Below are positions 42,691 through 51,553 of a DNA stretch of 64,000 nucleotides, one piece after another. Within the stretch, counting starts at the first letter, position 1. Each line of letters starts with the position of its first letter. The position numbers and the translations under genes were made by a program. Where the stretch lies: assembly GCF_001425045.1 (NCBI RefSeq), contig NZ_LMDJ01000006.1:73793-137792 (forward strand), given 5' to 3'. This stretch comes from Massilia sp. Root351 (GTDB lineage Bacteria > Pseudomonadota > Gammaproteobacteria > Burkholderiales > Burkholderiaceae_D). The notes below the pieces were generated by a model. The model did not search any database and was not told the DNA's origin. It saw only the letters and a program-made list of their open reading frames with translations.

Positions 42691-43522
42691 GATTGCGCGC
42701 GTGGAAGCGCAGATGGTCTTCAATAAAGCTTGAGATGAAGTAGTAGCCGTGGTCGTAGTCCGCGTGACGCCGCAGCAGCAGCGGCTGCGCGGCCTTGCGG
42801 CAGGCTTCCTCGAACGCTTCCGGATACAGCTGCTCGGCCAGGAACTTGTCGCCCAGGCCCTGGTCTATCAGGATGCCTTGCGGGAAGGGCGTGCGCGCGG
42901 CAGCCATCAGTTCGCTGGCGTCGTGCGCGCGCCATGCGCTCTCGTCCTGGCCCAGGTAGCCGCTGAAGGCTTTCTTGCCCCAAGGGCAGCGCGTGGGCGC
43001 GGCTATCGGCGCGAAGGCGGACACCGAACGGAACACGTCCGGCCGCTTCAGCGCCAGCGTCAGCGCGCCGTGGCCGCCCATCGAGTGGCCGAACACGCCC
43101 AGGCGGGCCGCATCCACCGGCAGTTCGCGCGCCACCAGCTGGCGCAGTTCATGGATATAGCTTTCCATGCGGTAGTGCTCGCTCCACGGCGCTGCGGTGG
43201 CGTCGAGATAGAAACCGGCGCCGGCGCCGAAGTCCCACGCATCCGTTTCACCCGGCACGCCGGCGCCGCGCGGGCTGGTGTCCGGTGCGATCAGGATGAC
43301 GCCCAACTCGGCGGCCACGCGCTGCGCGCCCGCCTTGATGGGGAAGGTCTCCTCGGTGCAGGTCAGGCCGGCCAGGTAGAACAGCGCGGGCAGGGCCGCA
43401 CCCTCCTTGTGCGCCGGAATGAAGGCCGAAAAGCGCATCGGCAGGCCGATCGCGCTGCTGCCGTGCTTGTAGAAGCGCTGAACGCCGCCGAAGCAAGCGT
43501 GTTCGCTGATGAGTTCCAGCAT
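42680..43522 (-). CDS. fghA: S-formylglutathione hydrolase
   Basis: 280 residues. Esterase D fold: ALFYLAGLTCTEETFPIKAG, APDTSPRGAGVPGE, YIHELRQLVARELPVD, nucleophile Ser147 in GHSMGGHGALTLAL, and the catalytic His in ADYDHGYYFISSFI. It completes glutathione-dependent formaldehyde oxidation by splitting S-formylglutathione to formate and glutathione. The usual partner, glutathione-dependent alcohol dehydrogenase, is not in the window. It is transcribed toward the DJ-1-like gene, with overlapping ends. Confidence 0.95.
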   Translation of the reverse strand: MLELISEHACFGGVQRFYKHGSSAIGLPMRFSAFIPAHKEGAALPALFYLAGLTCTEETFPIKAGAQRVAAELGVILIAPDTSPRGAGVPGETDAWDFGAGAGFYLDATAAPWSEHYRMESYIHELRQLVARELPVDAARLGVFGHSMGGHGALTLALKRPDVFRSVSAFAPIAAPTRCPWGKKAFSGYLGQDESAWRAHDASELMAAARTPFPQGILIDQGLGDKFLAEQLYPEAFEEACRKAAQPLLLRRHADYDHGYYFISSFIEDHLRFHARNLTA

Positions 43523-43636
43523 GGGTTTCCTTCTCGTGCATTGTGGGGAGCCATGATTCTACTCCGGGCTTGGGTGTGACGTGATTTGGCGTATTGCAAT
43601 AAACTGTGGCTTGATTTTGCATTGGAGGAAACATTT

Positions 43637-44824
43637 ATGCCGGATTTAGTAGTTATCACGGCCGAACTGGCCTGGCCTTTTGCAATTGCCCTGGCCTGGC
43701 TGGCAGGCGAGATCATGCACCGCTGGTCGGGCGTGCCGCGCATCAGCGTGTATGGCCTGGTGGGCTTCGCGGTAGCGCAGGCTTTCCCCGAGCTCTACAC
43801 CAGCGACAGTTCCAGCCCGGTCACCATCCTGGCCAACGTGGCTTTCGGCCTCATCCTGTTCGAATTCGGCTATCGCATCAATCTCAAATGGCTGCGCCTG
43901 AACCCGTGGATCGCGGTGACCGGCCTGGTCGAATCGGCCGCCACCTTCGTCGTGGTGTATGTGATCGGCCACCTGTCCGGCATGCCGCCGCTGACCTCGC
44001 TGCTGCTGGCCTCGCTGGCCATGTCCAGCTCGCCGGCCGGCGTGCTGCGCGTGATTAACGAGCAGAACAGCGCCGGGCAGGTCACCGAGCGGGTGCTGCA
44101 CCTGGTGGCCATCAACTGCGTGCTGGCCGTGTTCGTCTATAAAGTGATCGTCGGCGTGTGGGTGTTCCAGACTTCCGGCAGCCTGGGCCAGGCCATTTCG
44201 CACAGCGCCATCGAACTGCTGGCCTCGGCCGTGCTGGGCGCCGTGTTCGGCGTGCTGGTGCCGGCCCTGCTGCGCCAGCTGGGCCATGTGCAGCGCGACG
44301 GCACGGTGGCGTTCGCGCTGGCGGTGGTGCTGCTGGTGGCGATCACCCACGCGGCCAATCTGTCGCCGGTGCTGGCCACCCTGACGTTCGGCCTGATGGC
44401 GCGCCACCGCCGCATTTCCTTCAGCCGCACCGAGCGCAATTTCGGCGCCATCGGCGAGTTGCTGACGGTGCTGCTGTTCGTCTTCGCCGTGACCACGCTG
44501 GACTGGGACCGCGTGGTGGCCGGCGCCGGACTGGCCATCGTACTGCTGCTGGCGCGCTTTGTCGTCAAGACTTCGGCGGTGGCGGTGTTCGCCCACGTGG
44601 GCGGCGTCACCTGGCGCAAGGGCGCGCTCACCGGCGTGGCGCTGGCGCCAATGTCGGTGTTCGTCATCCTGCTGCTGGAGCAGACCAAGAGCATGGGCAT
44701 CGTGCTGGTGGACGAGCTGGCCGCGCTGGCCGCGATGACGCTATTAATGGAAGTACTGGGCCCCATCTTTACGCAGTATGCGCTGGTGTGGGCCAATGAA
44801 ACGCCGCAAGAAGAGGAGGCATAA
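43637..44824 (+). CDS. CPA2-family cation:proton antiporter
   Basis: 395 residues from ATG 43637 (GGAGGAA upstream). Ten to twelve hydrophobic segments in the Na_H_Exchanger pattern: VGFAVAQAFPELY, NVAFGLILFEFGYRINLKWL, LLASLAMSSSPAGVLRVINEQNS and GELLTVLLFVFAVTTLDWDR. It lacks the RCK/TrkA domain found at the C-terminus of KefB/C. It probably exchanges K+ or Na+ for protons in the inner membrane. Its stop is immediately followed by the ATG of the YbdK-type ligase gene, so the two are co-translated; KefB/C relatives are controlled by glutathione adducts, which could make a glutamate-cysteine ligase-like neighbour meaningful. Confidence 0.88.
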   Translation: MPDLVVITAELAWPFAIALAWLAGEIMHRWSGVPRISVYGLVGFAVAQAFPELYTSDSSSPVTILANVAFGLILFEFGYRINLKWLRLNPWIAVTGLVESAATFVVVYVIGHLSGMPPLTSLLLASLAMSSSPAGVLRVINEQNSAGQVTERVLHLVAINCVLAVFVYKVIVGVWVFQTSGSLGQAISHSAIELLASAVLGAVFGVLVPALLRQLGHVQRDGTVAFALAVVLLVAITHAANLSPVLATLTFGLMARHRRISFSRTERNFGAIGELLTVLLFVFAVTTLDWDRVVAGAGLAIVLLLARFVVKTSAVAVFAHVGGVTWRKGALTGVALAPMSVFVILLLEQTKSMGIVLVDELAALAAMTLLMEVLGPIFTQYALVWANETPQEEEA

Positions 44825-45940
44825 ATGGCGCTTGAACCGTTCAATAATTCCCAGCCGCTCACCATGGGCGTGGAGCTGGAACTGCAGCTGATCAGCCATG
44901 CTGACTACGACCTGACCGCGTCCAGCCCCGACCTGCTGCACCTGCTGAACCGCAAGCCCTTCCCGGGCAATGTGACGCCCGAGATCACCGAGAGCATGAT
45001 CGAGATTAACACCGACGTGCACACCAACCACACCGAGATGGTGGCGCAGCTGCAGCTGATCCGCGACACGCTGGTGCAAGCGTGCGAGAAGCTCAACATC
45101 GGCATCTGCGGCGGCGGCACGCACCCGTTCCAGAAATGGTCGGAGCGGCGCATCTTCTCCAAGCCGCGCTTCAAGGAAGTGTCGGCGCTGTACGGCTACC
45201 TGGCCAAGCAGTTCACCATCTTCGGCCAGCACGTGCACATCGGCTGCGCCAACGGCGACGACGCGCTGTTCCTGCTGCATTCGCTGAGCCGCTACGTGCC
45301 GCACTTCATCGCGCTGTCGGCGTCCTCGCCGTTCGTGCAGGGCGGCGACACGCTGTTCAACTCGGCGCGCCTGAACTCCGTGTTCGCCTTCCCGATGAGC
45401 GGCCGCGCGCCGTTCACCCTGAGCTGGGACGACTTCGAGCACGGCTACTTCGCCAAGATGGAGCACACCGGCGTGATCAAGAGCATGAAGGACTTCTACT
45501 GGGACATCCGGCCCAAGCCGGAGTACGGCACCATCGAGCTGCGCGTGTGCGACACGCCGCTGACGGTGGAGCGCGCGGCGGCGCTGGCGGTGTACCTGCA
45601 GGCGCTGTGCCGCTATCTGCTGGAGCGCAATGAGGCGGCGCCGGAGGAGGACGATTACCTGGTCTACAACTACAACCGCTTCCAGGCCTGCCGCTTCGGG
45701 CTGGACGGCACCATCGTGCATCCGAAGACATATGAAAGCCTGTCGCTGCGCGAAGACATCCTGACCACGCTGCGCAAGATGGAACCGCATGCGGAAGCGC
45801 TGGGCGGCAGCGCCGGCCTGGCGCACCTGGTGCAGGTGACCCACACCGGCAGCGACGCCCAGTACCTGCGCGACCAGTTCCGCGAAAGCGGCAGCGTGGA
45901 GGGCGTAGTGGACGCGGCGGTGAACCGCTTCCGGGGCTGA
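44825..45940 (+). CDS. ybdK: YbdK-type carboxylate-amine ligase (GCS2 family)
   Basis: 371 residues, starting on the base after the antiporter stop. GCS2 fold: [52 protein letters not shown] and [10 protein letters not shown], the residues that bind ATP-Mg and the amino-acid carboxylate. YbdK of E. coli has weak glutamate-cysteine ligase activity, and the true substrates are not settled. It runs toward the convergent C26 gamma-glutamyl hydrolase gene at 46114-47058. The pair could make and break a gamma-glutamyl compound; this is inferred. Confidence 0.93.
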   Translation: MALEPFNNSQPLTMGVELELQLISHADYDLTASSPDLLHLLNRKPFPGNVTPEITESMIEINTDVHTNHTEMVAQLQLIRDTLVQACEKLNIGICGGGTHPFQKWSERRIFSKPRFKEVSALYGYLAKQFTIFGQHVHIGCANGDDALFLLHSLSRYVPHFIALSASSPFVQGGDTLFNSARLNSVFAFPMSGRAPFTLSWDDFEHGYFAKMEHTGVIKSMKDFYWDIRPKPEYGTIELRVCDTPLTVERAAALAVYLQALCRYLLERNEAAPEEDDYLVYNYNRFQACRFGLDGTIVHPKTYESLSLREDILTTLRKMEPHAEALGGSAGLAHLVQVTHTGSDAQYLRDQFRESGSVEGVVDAAVNRFRG

Positions 45941-46067
45941 ACGCCAAGCCGGCCTTCGCCCGATGACCATGTCATCCTTGCGGGCTGGGGCCGTGCTCTA
46001 TACAAATAGGAAAGTTTTATGCTTCGGAGCCGCCCAGCGCGGTTCCAGCAATTTCAGTGGCAGAGCG

Positions 46068-46081
46068 GCGTAGCTCTACGC
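46068..46081. terminator. Small dyad in the convergent ybdK/C26 gap
   Basis: GCGTAG (46068-46073) and CTACGC (46076-46081) form a short GC-rich dyad in the 173-base region between two convergent genes. It has no T-run. It may help terminate transcription from both sides; otherwise nothing recognisable is seen in this gap. Confidence 0.3.
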
Positions 46082-46113
46082 TCGCGAGGACGGAGGCATG
46101 TGGCTCGGCGCCG

Positions 46114-47058
46114 TCAGAAGCGCGTCTCACGCGCCACGCGCAGGAAATTGTCCAGGATGGGCGTGCAGTCCAGCAGCTCAACGCCGCCGGCGCGGTGGAA
46201 CTCCGGGTGCCACTGCAAGCCCATGACGAAGGGCGCCTTGGTGTAGCGGATGGCTTCGACCATGCCGTCCGGTGCGGAGCGGGCTTCCACCGTCATGTCG
46301 CGGCCCAGGTTTTTCACCGCCTGGTGGTGGATGGAGTTCACCAGCGCCTGGCCGCTGTGCATCTTCAGCATGCGGCCCAGCGAGGAACCCTCCGGGAACA
46401 CGATTTCATGCCGGTGGCGGTCGTAGTCGTCATGCACGTGGGCCATCGCGTCCGGCACGTCGGAGGCGATGTCCTGGTACAGCGAGCCGCCGAAGGCCAC
46501 GTTGATCAGCTGGCAGCCGCGGCAGATGCCCATCACCGGCTTGCCCGCCTCGACGAATTCATGCAGTAGCTCGAGCTCATACATGTCGCGCGCGCGGTCG
46601 CCGCTCCATTCCGGGCGGGTTGGCGTTTCGGCGTAGCTTTGCGGCGACACGTCGGCGCCGCCCTGCAGCACCAGGCCGTCCAGGTGGCGCGCGTAGTCGC
46701 GCAGGCGGATGTTGGAAGGGTGCAGCAGGCCGTCCGTGTTCACGGTCGGGATCATGAACACCAGCACGTCGCGCGACATGACCCACTGCGCGATGGACTC
46801 TTCGAGGTATTGCAGGTTCTTGCTGCGCAGGCCCTTGGCGCCTTCCTCGGGGTGGAAGATGCGCGCCGATATGCCGATGTGCAGCGGGCGCTGGATGATG
46901 TGGCGCGTGGCCGCCGCCGCGATGCGCCGGTAGCGCGCCATGATGATGCGGCCCCACAGGCTGAAGACTGTATCGCCTGGATCGAGGTAGCGCGGGGTTC
47001 CCAGCTTGTCCCCGTGGCGGCGGTCGTGGCGGCGCTGATCGTGATCTCCCGTACTCAT
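46114..47058 (-). CDS. Gamma-glutamyl hydrolase-like class I glutamine amidotransferase (peptidase C26)
   Basis: 314 residues. After a charged N-terminal extension of about 55 residues, the C26 domain shows GISARIFHP, LVLQGGADVSPQSY, nucleophile Cys179 in MGICRGCQLINVAFGG, and the catalytic HPE in LQWHPEFH. This is the PuuD / gamma-glutamyl-GABA hydrolase family, which releases glutamate from gamma-glutamyl amides. The N-terminal extension (His/Arg/Asp-rich) is unusual; a downstream start could be real but no better ribosome-binding site is evident. No puu genes are nearby, so the polyamine role is not supported by context. Confidence 0.9.
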   Translation of the reverse strand: MSTGDHDQRRHDRRHGDKLGTPRYLDPGDTVFSLWGRIIMARYRRIAAAATRHIIQRPLHIGISARIFHPEEGAKGLRSKNLQYLEESIAQWVMSRDVLVFMIPTVNTDGLLHPSNIRLRDYARHLDGLVLQGGADVSPQSYAETPTRPEWSGDRARDMYELELLHEFVEAGKPVMGICRGCQLINVAFGGSLYQDIASDVPDAMAHVHDDYDRHRHEIVFPEGSSLGRMLKMHSGQALVNSIHHQAVKNLGRDMTVEARSAPDGMVEAIRYTKAPFVMGLQWHPEFHRAGGVELLDCTPILDNFLRVARETRF

Positions 47059-47137
47059 GCAGGCTCCTGTTTATCGCATAGGTGTTTTTACCACACGCAG
47101 CAATTCCGGGTCGCCCGGTTTGAGCCCTGCTGATTGC

Positions 47138-47839
47138 TCAGTGGTTGAAATAGAGGTCGTGCAGCTGGGCCAAACTGACTTCGGCGGCCGGCTGGGACAG
47201 CGCCACTCTACCGCCTTGCAGCAGGTAGACGTGATCGGCAATGGCCAGCGCGCGCTCGGTATTCTGCTCCACCAGGACGATGGTGCGGCCCTCCGCCTTG
47301 AGCCGCGCCAGGATCCCGAACAATTCGTTTACCACCAGCGGCGCCAGGCCGAGCGAGGGTTCGTCCACGATCAGCAGCTTGGGGTCGGACATCAGGCCGC
47401 GCGCCATCGCCAGCATCTGCGCTTCGCCGCCGGACAGCGAGCCGGCCAGCTGCCCGCGCCGCTCGCGCAGGCGCGGGAACATGTCGTAGGCCGCTTCCAG
47501 CCGGGTGTTTACGTGCGCGCGGTGCGCCTTGTTGAAGGCGCCCATGATCAGGTTTTCCTCCACATTCATGTCGCGGAACACCATCCGGCCTTCGGGCACC
47601 ATGGCCAGGCCGCGGTCGGCCATGTCCCAGGTGGGCGTGCCGTCCAGGCGCTTGCCGTGCAGGGTGATCTGCCCTTGCTTTAGCGGCACCAGGCCCATGA
47701 TGGCGCGCAGCAGGGTCGTCTTGCCGGCGCCGTTCGGGCCGATGATGGTGGTGAGCTGCCCCGGCTGCATGGCCAGCGATACGTCCCACAGCACGTTGAT
47801 GGCGCCGTAGCCGGCGCGTACGTTGCTCAGTTCAAGCAT
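47138..47839 (-). CDS. livF: Liv-type ABC transporter ATPase LivF
   Basis: 233 residues; starts inside the livG end (eight-base overlap). Walker A GPNGAGKTT, signature LSGGEAQMLAMARGL, Walker B LLIVDEPSLGLAP and H-loop EQNTERAL. Together with LivG it powers a hydrophobic-amino-acid-type (HAAT) importer. Last gene in the long operon with acyl-CoA ligase and dehydrogenase. The signature glutamate in SGGEAQ is common in LivF. Confidence 0.94.
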   Translation of the reverse strand: MLELSNVRAGYGAINVLWDVSLAMQPGQLTTIIGPNGAGKTTLLRAIMGLVPLKQGQITLHGKRLDGTPTWDMADRGLAMVPEGRMVFRDMNVEENLIMGAFNKAHRAHVNTRLEAAYDMFPRLRERRGQLAGSLSGGEAQMLAMARGLMSDPKLLIVDEPSLGLAPLVVNELFGILARLKAEGRTIVLVEQNTERALAIADHVYLLQGGRVALSQPAAEVSLAQLHDLYFNH

Positions 47840-48575
47840 GGTTCGCCCCCGATCCAGGCCCGGAACCCGTATAGCTCTTGATGACGGCCGGATCGCGGAA
47901 CACCTCGTCCGGCGTGCCGTCCGCGATCAGTTCCCCAAAATTGAGCACCGCCACGCGCGGACACAGGCTGCTGATGGTTTCGATGTCATGCTCGATAATG
48001 ACGATGCCCACGCCGAAGCGCTGGTGCATCTCCTTGAGCATGCCCATGAAGCGGCGCTTGCCGCTGGTCTCCAGACCGGCCAGCACTTCGTCGAGCAGCA
48101 GCAGCTTGGGACTGGTGGCCAGCGCCTTGGCCACTTCCAGCGCTTTCAGCTCGGTCAGCGACAAACAGGTGGCGGCGTCGCGCCGGGCCTTGCCGGCCAG
48201 GCTGGTGAAATCCAGGATCTCGTCGATGCGCGCCGGGTCCACCTTGCCGGTGCCGAAGCGCTGCGCCACCACCAGGTTCTCGCGCACCGTCAGCTCGTGC
48301 ATGGGTTGCGGGATCTGGAAGGTGCGGCCGATGCCGAGGCGGGCGCGCTGGTACATGGGGGCGCGCATCACGTCGCTGCCGCCGAAGCGGATGCCGCCTG
48401 CGGTCGGCTTCACCAGCCCGGAGATGGCGTTGAACAGCGTGGTCTTGCCGGCGCCATTCGGCCCAACCAGGCCGATGACGTCGCTGCTGGCGATTTTCAG
48501 CGAGACGGCGTTGACGGCGGTGAGGCCGCCAAAGCGCACCGAGACCCGGTCCAGCTCGAGGACGGAATCAGCCAT
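47832..48575 (-). CDS. livG: Liv-type ABC transporter ATPase LivG
   Basis: 247 residues; eight-base overlaps with both livM and livF. Walker A GPNGAGKTT, the LivG-type insertion around IGRTFQIPQPMHELTVRENL, a diverged signature region (CLSLTELKALEVAKAL, where LSGGQ would normally stand reads LSLTE, a frequent LivG variant) and Walker B LLLLDEVLAGLE. It works with LivF at the inner membrane. Substrate is set by the binding protein, not by this subunit. Confidence 0.93.
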   Translation of the reverse strand: MADSVLELDRVSVRFGGLTAVNAVSLKIASSDVIGLVGPNGAGKTTLFNAISGLVKPTAGGIRFGGSDVMRAPMYQRARLGIGRTFQIPQPMHELTVRENLVVAQRFGTGKVDPARIDEILDFTSLAGKARRDAATCLSLTELKALEVAKALATSPKLLLLDEVLAGLETSGKRRFMGMLKEMHQRFGVGIVIIEHDIETISSLCPRVAVLNFGELIADGTPDEVFRDPAVIKSYTGSGPGSGANHA

Positions 48576-49518
48576 TTCTTCTTTTCCTTCCGAATCCGCG
48601 CAGCAGCGGCATCAGGCCGTTGGGACTGAGGACGATCATCAGCACCAGGAGCACGCCCAGCACCAGCTGGTGGCCTGTGGGCAGCAGTTCCTTGAACAGC
48701 AGTTGGTCGGCCAGCGATACGAACAGCGCGCCCGCGACCGGACCCACGATGGTGCGGTAGCCGCCGAAAATGGCCGCCACGATGGGCAGCGTCACCCACA
48801 GGCCGTGGAAGGCGTAGTCCGGTTCCAGGAAGTTGATGGTATGCGCGTTAAAGGCGCCCACCACGCCCGCCATGAAGGCCGAGACCATGAGCATGGCCGC
48901 CTTGAGCAGGGTGCTGTTGACGCCCACCACGCGGGTGGCGTCTTCGCTATCGTGCATGGCGCGCAGGGCCAGGCCGTAGTGGCTGGCGCGGATGGCGGCG
49001 TAGATGAAGGCGAATGCCACCACGATGGTGAGGATGACGAGGTAGGCGCCGGCCTTGCCGCTGAAGTCGTAGCCGGCCAGCGTGGGCAGCGCGGGAATGT
49101 TGGCCAGCCCGCCCGCGCCGCGCGTGACCGAGGTCCATTCGGTGGCGATGATGCGGAAGATGTGGGCGTAGGCCAGGATGGCGAGCGCAAAGTAGGGACC
49201 GCGCAGCCGCAGCACCGGCAGCATGGCGATGGAGGCCGCCGCCGCGCCCACGCCGCCCAGCAGCATGGACGGCAGCACCGGCACGCCCAGGCGCATACTG
49301 CACAGCGCGGACACGTAGGCGCCCACGCCGAAGAAGGCCGAGTGGCCGAAGCTGATCATGCCGCCGAGGTTGCCCAGCAACGCCCAGGACAGCGCCACGC
49401 CGCCGATCACCAGTGCGGCGACGATGGTGCTCATCACGTAGTGGTTGCCGGACAGCGTGAGCGGCACCACCAGGTAGGCCAGGATCAGCGCGGACAGCAC
49501 GCCGTTGTTGATCTTCAT
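48568..49518 (-). CDS. livM: Liv-type ABC transporter permease LivM
   Basis: 316 residues from ATG 49518, which overlaps the livH stop by four bases and has GGAGGCGAG upstream. Eight to ten hydrophobic segments with the BPD_transp_2 motifs GNLGGMISFGHSAFFGVGAYVSA, LRLRGPYFALAILAYAHIFR and SEDATRVVGVNSTLLKAAMLMVSAFMAGV. It forms the channel with LivH. Confidence 0.93.
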   Translation of the reverse strand: MKINNGVLSALILAYLVVPLTLSGNHYVMSTIVAALVIGGVALSWALLGNLGGMISFGHSAFFGVGAYVSALCSMRLGVPVLPSMLLGGVGAAAASIAMLPVLRLRGPYFALAILAYAHIFRIIATEWTSVTRGAGGLANIPALPTLAGYDFSGKAGAYLVILTIVVAFAFIYAAIRASHYGLALRAMHDSEDATRVVGVNSTLLKAAMLMVSAFMAGVVGAFNAHTINFLEPDYAFHGLWVTLPIVAAIFGGYRTIVGPVAGALFVSLADQLLFKELLPTGHQLVLGVLLVLMIVLSPNGLMPLLRGFGRKRRNG

Positions 49519-50387
49519 CCTCGCCTCCTTGCTGCGCCGAACAGGCCGTTGGGCATGACGAACAGCACCAGCAGGAACAGCGACATGCCGGCCAGCTCCT
49601 GCAGCGCGGAACTGGCCAGCGTGACGGTGAGCGCTTCGCACACGCCCAGCAGCACGGCGCCCAGCAGCACGCCGGGGATCGAGCCTACGCCGGCCAGCAC
49701 GGTGATGATGAAGGCCTTGACCGTGAGCGCGCTGCCATAAGAGGGCTGGATGACGCCGTAGCTGAACAGCGCCACGCCCGCGAACGCGGCCAGGATGCCG
49801 GCAACGATGAAGGACACCAGCTCCACCTTGCCGGGGTTGATGCCCATCAGTTTGGCGGCGTCGCGGTTGCTGGAGACGGCGCGCAGCGCGCGGCCGTACC
49901 AGCTGCGCGAAAGCCACCACCACAGGCCTGCCATCAGCGCCAGGCTGACGCCGAAGAAGATCAATTCGCTGCGCATGCTGTACAGCGGGCCGACCACGAA
50001 GGCTTCCTGCAGCCAGCTGGAATTGGTGGTGCGGATGTCGGCTTTCCAGATCAGCAGGATGGCGTTGGTTAGGATGACGCCGATGCCGTAGGTGAGGATC
50101 AGGGAATTGATCTCGCGGTCCTTCCTGATGCGGTTGACGATCCAGTACACGCACACCGACGCGAAGCTGACCAGCACCAGCGCCAGCGGAATGGCGAACA
50201 CGGGGCCGAGGCCGGCCTTGGCCTCGACCGTGTAGGCAAGGTAGGCGGCCAGCAGCACCAGTTCGCCGTGCGCGAGGTTGATGATCTTCATAGTGCCGAA
50301 CACCAGCGCCAGGCCAAGCGCGATCAGCGCGTACGAGCCGCCTTGCAGCAGGCCGGAATACAACGCCTGGAGAATCAGCTCAGTCAT
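49515..50387 (-). CDS. livH: Liv-type ABC transporter permease LivH
   Basis: 290 residues from ATG 50387; this start overlaps the binding-protein stop by four bases and is preferred to upstream codons inside that gene. Motifs: GLLQGGSYALIALGLALVFGTMKIINLAHGEL, YGRALRAVSSNRDAAKLMGINPGKVELVSFIVAGILAAFAGV, VLAGVGSIPGVLLGAVLLGVCE. A typical HAAT permease. Partner of LivM. Confidence 0.93.
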   Translation of the reverse strand: MTELILQALYSGLLQGGSYALIALGLALVFGTMKIINLAHGELVLLAAYLAYTVEAKAGLGPVFAIPLALVLVSFASVCVYWIVNRIRKDREINSLILTYGIGVILTNAILLIWKADIRTTNSSWLQEAFVVGPLYSMRSELIFFGVSLALMAGLWWWLSRSWYGRALRAVSSNRDAAKLMGINPGKVELVSFIVAGILAAFAGVALFSYGVIQPSYGSALTVKAFIITVLAGVGSIPGVLLGAVLLGVCEALTVTLASSALQELAGMSLFLLVLFVMPNGLFGAARRRG

Positions 50388-51553
50388 TGCCAGGGCACGG
50401 CCGGGTAGGCGATCTTGCCGGTGGCGTTGGCCTTCGGCCACACGATGACGATCTTCTTGTCCTGGTGCTGGCCCATGCGGTGCACGAAATTGGGGTTGTC
50501 GCCGTTGGCGGAGAACTGCACGCGGCCGATCAGCGTTTCACGGTTGGTCTTGCGCATTTCCTCGGCGATGCCGCCGGATTTCACGCTGCCCTTGTCGGCC
50601 GCGCGCGCGATGGCTTCGAACAGCAGCATCGACTGCACGTAGCCGAACTGGCCCAGGTAGTCCGGCTCCTTCTTGTAGAGCTGCTTGTAGGTTTCCGAGA
50701 AGGCTTTGCCGTCGGCGCTTTCAAAGGTGGCGGGGAAGGGCAGCAGCGCGGTGCCGAACACATTCGGCATCAGGTCGGGGAATTCGGCGGCCATCTTGGG
50801 CGTGGCCAGCGACCACACGCCGACCATGGCTTTCAGGTTGGGCTTGAGCACGCGCGCGGCGCGCAGGATGCCGACGTAGTCGTTCTCGTAGCCGGACATC
50901 AGCACCAGTTCGGACTTGTCCTGCAGCTTGACTTTGTTGATGATGGGCTTGAAGTCGGTGATGGCCGGGTCGAACGAGTGCGAGGCGGCCTTGATGCCTT
51001 TCGATTCCAGCACTTTCTGGATGGACTTGGCCAGGTCGGAAGTGGCTTCCTTGGTGGAGTAGATGATGGAGACGGATTTCGCGCCGACGTCGTCTATCAG
51101 CCCGAGCACGGCTTTTTCGTAGCCGGCGGTGTTATTGATGCGGAAAAAATTCTTGCGCCCGCTGGTGACCAGGCTGTCGTCCACGCCGCCGGAGGTGATG
51201 TAGACCAGGTTCAGTTTATTGGCCGCGTCGGACGCGGGGGCGATGTTGTTGGAGCCGTAGCCGCCGGTGATGGCGACCACGCCCTGGCTGTGCAGCTTTT
51301 CGACGGCGGCGATGGCTTTGGCCGGCGCCGACTCGTCGTCCACGGTGATGATCTTGATCTTGTGTTTGCCGTTGGTCTTGTTGAACACCTCGGCCGCCAC
51401 CATGACGCCTTCCTGCATGCCGGCGCCGACGCGGGCCAGCGAACCGGTAAGGGGCAGTTCGGCGCCAACCAGGAATTCCTCGGCGCGCGCGGCGCCTGCG
51501 AGTGCTGCCGACATCAGCGACGCCAGGGCGATCTTCTTGTACAGGCTTTTCAT
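50384..51553 (-). CDS. Liv-type ABC transporter substrate-binding protein
   Basis: 389 residues from ATG 51553, overlapping the ligase stop by four bases. Signal peptide MKSLYKKIALASLMSAALAGAARA, then a Peripla_BP_6 fold: FLVGAELPLTGSLARVGAGMQEGVMVA, IITVDDESAPAKAIAAVEKL, VVAITGGYGSNNIAPASDAANKL. The usual BCAA-binding pocket motif is not clearly kept. Encoded directly behind an acyl-CoA ligase and an acyl-CoA dehydrogenase, it more likely binds a carboxylic acid (aromatic, branched or medium-chain) than leucine. That ligand call is inference. Confidence 0.92.
   Translation of the reverse strand: MKSLYKKIALASLMSAALAGAARAEEFLVGAELPLTGSLARVGAGMQEGVMVAAEVFNKTNGKHKIKIITVDDESAPAKAIAAVEKLHSQGVVAITGGYGSNNIAPASDAANKLNLVYITSGGVDDSLVTSGRKNFFRINNTAGYEKAVLGLIDDVGAKSVSIIYSTKEATSDLAKSIQKVLESKGIKAASHSFDPAITDFKPIINKVKLQDKSELVLMSGYENDYVGILRAARVLKPNLKAMVGVWSLATPKMAAEFPDLMPNVFGTALLPFPATFESADGKAFSETYKQLYKKEPDYLGQFGYVQSMLLFEAIARAADKGSVKSGGIAEEMRKTNRETLIGRVQFSANGDNPNFVHRMGQHQDKKIVIVWPKANATGKIAYPAVPWQ

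Noticed and set aside
46019..46246. Small plus-strand open frame in the ybdK/C26 gap
   Set aside because: Overlaps the C26 coding end, has no Shine-Dalgarno and is Arg/Ser-rich; most likely chance.
47106..47118. CCGGG-tcg-CCCGG dyad between livF and the C26 gene
   Set aside because: Only five base pairs and no T-run in the orientation needed for livF.
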